Assembly: GCA_027328825.1 (NCBI GenBank)
Contig: DAHWTK010000037.1
Span: forward strand, 1-14,689
From: Nitrospirota bacterium
GTDB lineage: Bacteria > Nitrospirota > JACRHJ01
Length of the DNA: 14,689 bases
Direction of reading: 5' to 3'
Made by a program: the position numbers and the translations under genes. The notes beneath the pieces were generated by a model, which saw only the letters and a program-made list of their open reading frames with translations, was not told the origin of the DNA and made no database searches. Positions 12,589 through 14,689 of the stretch are shown piece by piece. Each line of letters opens with the position of its first letter. The stretch's first letter is position 1.

Positions 12589-13944
12589 TCATTTCCACAT
12601 CGGGTAAAATCCCAGCCATCGCATTATGTCGTTGTAGGACGCAAACAATAAAAGAGCGATAAGCATAAACAGCCCTATCTGCTGGGCGATTTCGCGTTTG
12701 CGCATGGAGAGCGGTCTGCCCTGTATTGCCTCTATCCCCAAAAACATCAAAAGTCCGCCGTCGAGTATCGGCACCGGGAAGAGGTTTATTATGCCGAGGT
12801 TCACGCTCAGGAGCGCGATGAATATTATATAATCTCCGATTCCCTGCCTTGCCTGCCTCGCAGAAAGCTGGATTATACCTCCCGGCCCTCCCACCTGGCT
12901 TGCGTCCTCCTTGCCCCCTATAAGCCGGGCGATGAACTGCACCGTCAGTCTCGTCATCATGTACGTGCGCTCGTAAGCGAGCTTGAGGGATTCCACAGGC
13001 CCGTAGGCCATGTTGACCTCGTTGGAACCCATCTCCACGCCTATGACGCCGTAAGGCTTCTCCCCCGGTTTTGCCTTGCTTAAATTCGGCGTGATATTGA
13101 CGGAAAAGGACCTGCCGTTTCTCTCGATGGTAAAGTTCATCGGCCTGCCGGGATTCGCCCTCACGATATTCGCCATGTCCATCCAGGAGCCTACCTGATG
13201 ACCGTTAACCGCCACGATGCGGTCATTGGTCTTTATCCCGGCCATATCAGCAGGTGAACGGGCCATGACCGCGCCGACGACTACGGAACCCATAAGGCCA
13301 GCATCGCCCTGTCCGTTTACGTCCGCCGGGACCGCATTCATATCCAGAAGCCGACCGTCTCTACGGACTGAAAAGGAAATTTCCCGCCCCGGATGGGCCT
13401 TTATGTACTCCGAAACCTCCTCCCACACGTTCACGTAATCGCCGTTTACTTTCTCTATAACATCGCCGGGCCTGAAACCAGCCGCCTGCGCAGGGCTCCC
13501 CTTTACTACGCCGGCCACCTTCGCAATCGCCGTAGGGAAACCGGTAAGAAACAGAATATAGCAGAGCAGTATCGCCAGCAGAATGTTGAAAAATGGGCCG
13601 GCAAAAACGATTGCCGCGCGCTTCCAGAGCGGTTGCTCCGTGAAGGAACATTTCTTTTCCTCCGGCGTGAGTTCCTTTGTTTCCTCGTCTTCGCCCAGCA
13701 TCTTGACGTAACCGCCCAGGGGGAAGATAGAGATCATGTATTCCGTTTCGCCTATTTTCCAGCCGACGACCTTTTTCCCGAAGCCGAGCGAGAACTTCTG
13801 AACAGAAACCCCGGAGAGTTTCGCCACGAGGAAATGCCCCATTTCGTGCGCGAATATGAGAAGGCCCAGGGCTACAACCGCGGCAAGGAAACCGAACACC
13901 GTGGGGAATATACCCGTAGCGGCCTCAAGAAGCGTGTTGTGCAA
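12589..13944 (-). CDS. rseP: Site-2 intramembrane zinc metalloprotease RseP, two PDZ domains
   Basis: A 451-residue inner-membrane protease that in E. coli cuts the anti-sigma factor RseA after DegS. The zinc motif HEMGH is at 33-37 in the first membrane helix, and the third zinc ligand is Asp395 in NLFPVPILDGG. Two PDZ domains lie in the periplasmic part: VAGVVKGSPAQAAGFRPGDV, and GAVMARSPADMAGIKTNDRI. Helices and a GGPGGI loop complete the usual architecture, and the length matches E. coli (450). I chose TTG at 13944 because GGAGG lies just upstream (four bases) and the protein then starts in the family manner. The frame remains open to 14016, but that part is translated from a dispersed repeat (HSRQRQGTRITN) and is not RseP. 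Its substrates here are unknown. It lies between dxr and ispG, a common arrangement. Confidence 0.95.
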   Translation of the reverse strand: MHNTLLEAATGIFPTVFGFLAAVVALGLLIFAHEMGHFLVAKLSGVSVQKFSLGFGKKVVGWKIGETEYMISIFPLGGYVKMLGEDEETKELTPEEKKCSFTEQPLWKRAAIVFAGPFFNILLAILLCYILFLTGFPTAIAKVAGVVKGSPAQAAGFRPGDVIEKVNGDYVNVWEEVSEYIKAHPGREISFSVRRDGRLLDMNAVPADVNGQGDAGLMGSVVVGAVMARSPADMAGIKTNDRIVAVNGHQVGSWMDMANIVRANPGRPMNFTIERNGRSFSVNITPNLSKAKPGEKPYGVIGVEMGSNEVNMAYGPVESLKLAYERTYMMTRLTVQFIARLIGGKEDASQVGGPGGIIQLSARQARQGIGDYIIFIALLSVNLGIINLFPVPILDGGLLMFLGIEAIQGRPLSMRKREIAQQIGLFMLIALLLFASYNDIMRWLGFYPMWK

Positions 13945-13966
13945 GATACCTCCGAAAAAAAACGTA

Positions 13967-14004
13967 TTCGTGATTCGTGTTCCTTGGCGTTGGCGGGAAT
14001 GACG
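13967..14004. repeat. Tandem heptamer and SFPRK-type repeat core in the dxr-rseP gap
   Basis: Two tandem copies of ATTCGTG (from 13965) are followed by TGGCGGGAATGACG. The GCGGGAATGACG core at 13993-14004 is identical to the one at 471-482. The neighbouring sequence is not a perfect palindrome here (TTGGCG in place of the usual TTCGCG). The element fills most of the 114 bp between dxr and rseP, the only loose junction in this operon. A small AT-rich inverted repeat GTGTTA/TAACAC (14042-14056) lies just after the dxr stop. Confidence 0.5.
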
Positions 14005-14058
14005 AACTTTTTGCACCCCGCGAGCACAAACACAATCTTCAGTGTTATTTTAACACAA

Positions 14059-14689
14059 TTACCCTTTTACCAGCCTTGTCGCCGCGCTTCTCGCCCACTT
14101 ATCCGCAGAAAGCACATCCTCGACAGACGAAGGCTCCCACTGTTTGTGCCCGTCCATGACCTTTTTTATAACAGCCGGAATGTCCATAAAGCCGATATTT
14201 TCTTCAAGGAATGCCTGCACTGCGATTTCATTCGCCGCATTCAATACGGCAGGCATAGTCCCACCGGCATCAAGGGCGTCGAAGGCATACGACAGGCACG
14301 GGAACTTCTCCATGTCCGGCTCAGCAAACGTCAGGCGCCCGACTTTCGAGAGGTCGAGACCCGGAATATTCTTCTTGAGCCTTCCCGGATAGCCGAGCGC
14401 ATAGGAGATGGGCCCGCGCATGTCCGGAACTCCGAGCTGTGCTATGACGGAGCCGTCTATGAACTCCGCCATCGAATGTATAATGCTCTGGGGGTGGACA
14501 AGCACGGATATTCTCTCCGGCCCGACATCGAAAAGCCATCTGGCCTCGATTACCTCAAGACCCTTGTTCATAAGAGTCGCGGAGTCTATCGTTATTTTTT
14601 TCCCCATATCCCAGTTCGGGTGCTTCAGGGCGTCCGCTGGCTTCACTCCCCTGAGCCTTTCGGCAGGGTATTCCCTGAAAGGCCCGCCG
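14059..14689 (-). CDS. dxr: 1-deoxy-D-xylulose 5-phosphate reductoisomerase (Dxr/IspC), C-terminal part
   Basis: About 209 residues, the C-terminal half of a protein of roughly 390-400 residues; the gene continues past the right edge. Dxr catalyses the first committed step of the MEP pathway, using NADPH and a divalent metal. The visible part begins with GGPFR of the catalytic loop. LKHPNWDMGKKITIDSATLM and NKGLEVIEARWLF follow, the family's most conserved stretch, including the metal ligand Glu in NKGLEVIEA. VLVHPQSIIHSMAEFIDGSV and PAVLNAANEIAVQAFLE come next, ahead of the C-terminal helical domain. A GTG at 14646 is in frame, but upstream codons (FREYPAERLRG) are clearly Dxr, so it is not the start. 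It is the first gene visible of the operon; rseP begins 114 bp after its stop. Confidence 0.96.
   Translation of the reverse strand, partial: GGPFREYPAERLRGVKPADALKHPNWDMGKKITIDSATLMNKGLEVIEARWLFDVGPERISVLVHPQSIIHSMAEFIDGSVIAQLGVPDMRGPISYALGYPGRLKKNIPGLDLSKVGRLTFAEPDMEKFPCLSYAFDALDAGGTMPAVLNAANEIAVQAFLEENIGFMDIPAVIKKVMDGHKQWEPSSVEDVLSADKWARSAATRLVKG

Noticed and set aside
11820..12662. Long plus-strand open frames opposite ispG, and similar ones at 1732-2421, 3334-4209, 6902-7534 and 10895-11509
   Set aside because: All lie opposite well-supported genes, carry no motifs, and are expected in GC-rich coding DNA.
13945..14016. Upstream extension of rseP to the GTG at 14016
   Set aside because: The extra residues are translated from a dispersed repeat. 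TTG 13944 has GGAGG and gives the normal family length.
14644..14646. GTG at 14646 as the dxr start
   Set aside because: Codons further upstream still encode conserved Dxr sequence (GGPFR), so the gene is cut by the window edge and does not start here.

Overview
This is a moderately GC-rich stretch of a chromosome from a diderm bacterium. The diderm reading rests on a lipoprotein with a clean lipobox, a RseP-type site-2 protease and several exported proteins. The gene order dxr-rseP-ispG-proS followed by a receiver-PilZ gene, a sigma-54-type amtB-PII operon, and palindromes that translate to 'SFPRK' all suggest the Desulfobacterota/Nitrospirota part of the tree. No rRNA or ribosomal protein is present, so that placement is inference. 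No tRNA, rRNA, CRISPR, transposase or phage gene was seen. All genes but one lie on the minus strand.

Left block (1-4308, all minus, transcribed right to left): an exported-protein cluster. A lipoprotein with two carboxypeptidase-regulatory-like (Ig-like) repeats is followed 27 bp later by a secreted seven-bladed FG-GAP/VCBS protein with a C-terminal ASPIC/UnbV domain. After an intrinsic terminator comes a secreted protein with three repeats of the same Ig-like family, then the start of a beta-helix-like secreted protein that runs off the left edge. Repeats in the lipoprotein and in the three-repeat protein are clearly related and share a Gly-Asp-aromatic-aromatic-Gly signature. The function is unknown.

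Middle block (4309-8227): a gene-free, hairpin-rich interval of 339 bp; a stand-alone Cdc48-like AAA domain with a broken Walker A motif behind a good sigma-70 promoter; then the nitrogen operon amtB-PII-hypothetical. Upstream of amtB are a near-consensus sigma-54 promoter, a perfect 20-bp palindrome and two NtrC-like sites, arranged as in a classical enhancer. A small SMR-like membrane protein gene lies just upstream of that control region.

Right block (8388-14689): a 59-residue YHS metal-binding protein is the only plus-strand gene. It converges on, and overlaps by 4 bp, the end of a tightly packed minus-strand operon: dxr (partial), rseP, ispG, proS, receiver-PilZ and vanZ-like. Spacings in that operon are 1-4 bp or overlaps, apart from a repeat-bearing gap of 114 bp between dxr and rseP. 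The operon combines two steps of the MEP isoprenoid pathway, intramembrane proteolysis, prolyl-tRNA charging and a likely cyclic-di-GMP sensor.

The least ordinary items are the pseudo-ATPase AAA protein, the Ig-repeat/FG-GAP exported cluster, the well-formed nitrogen enhancer, the uncharacterised gene co-transcribed with PII, and the YHS terminator embedded in the vanZ-like coding sequence.
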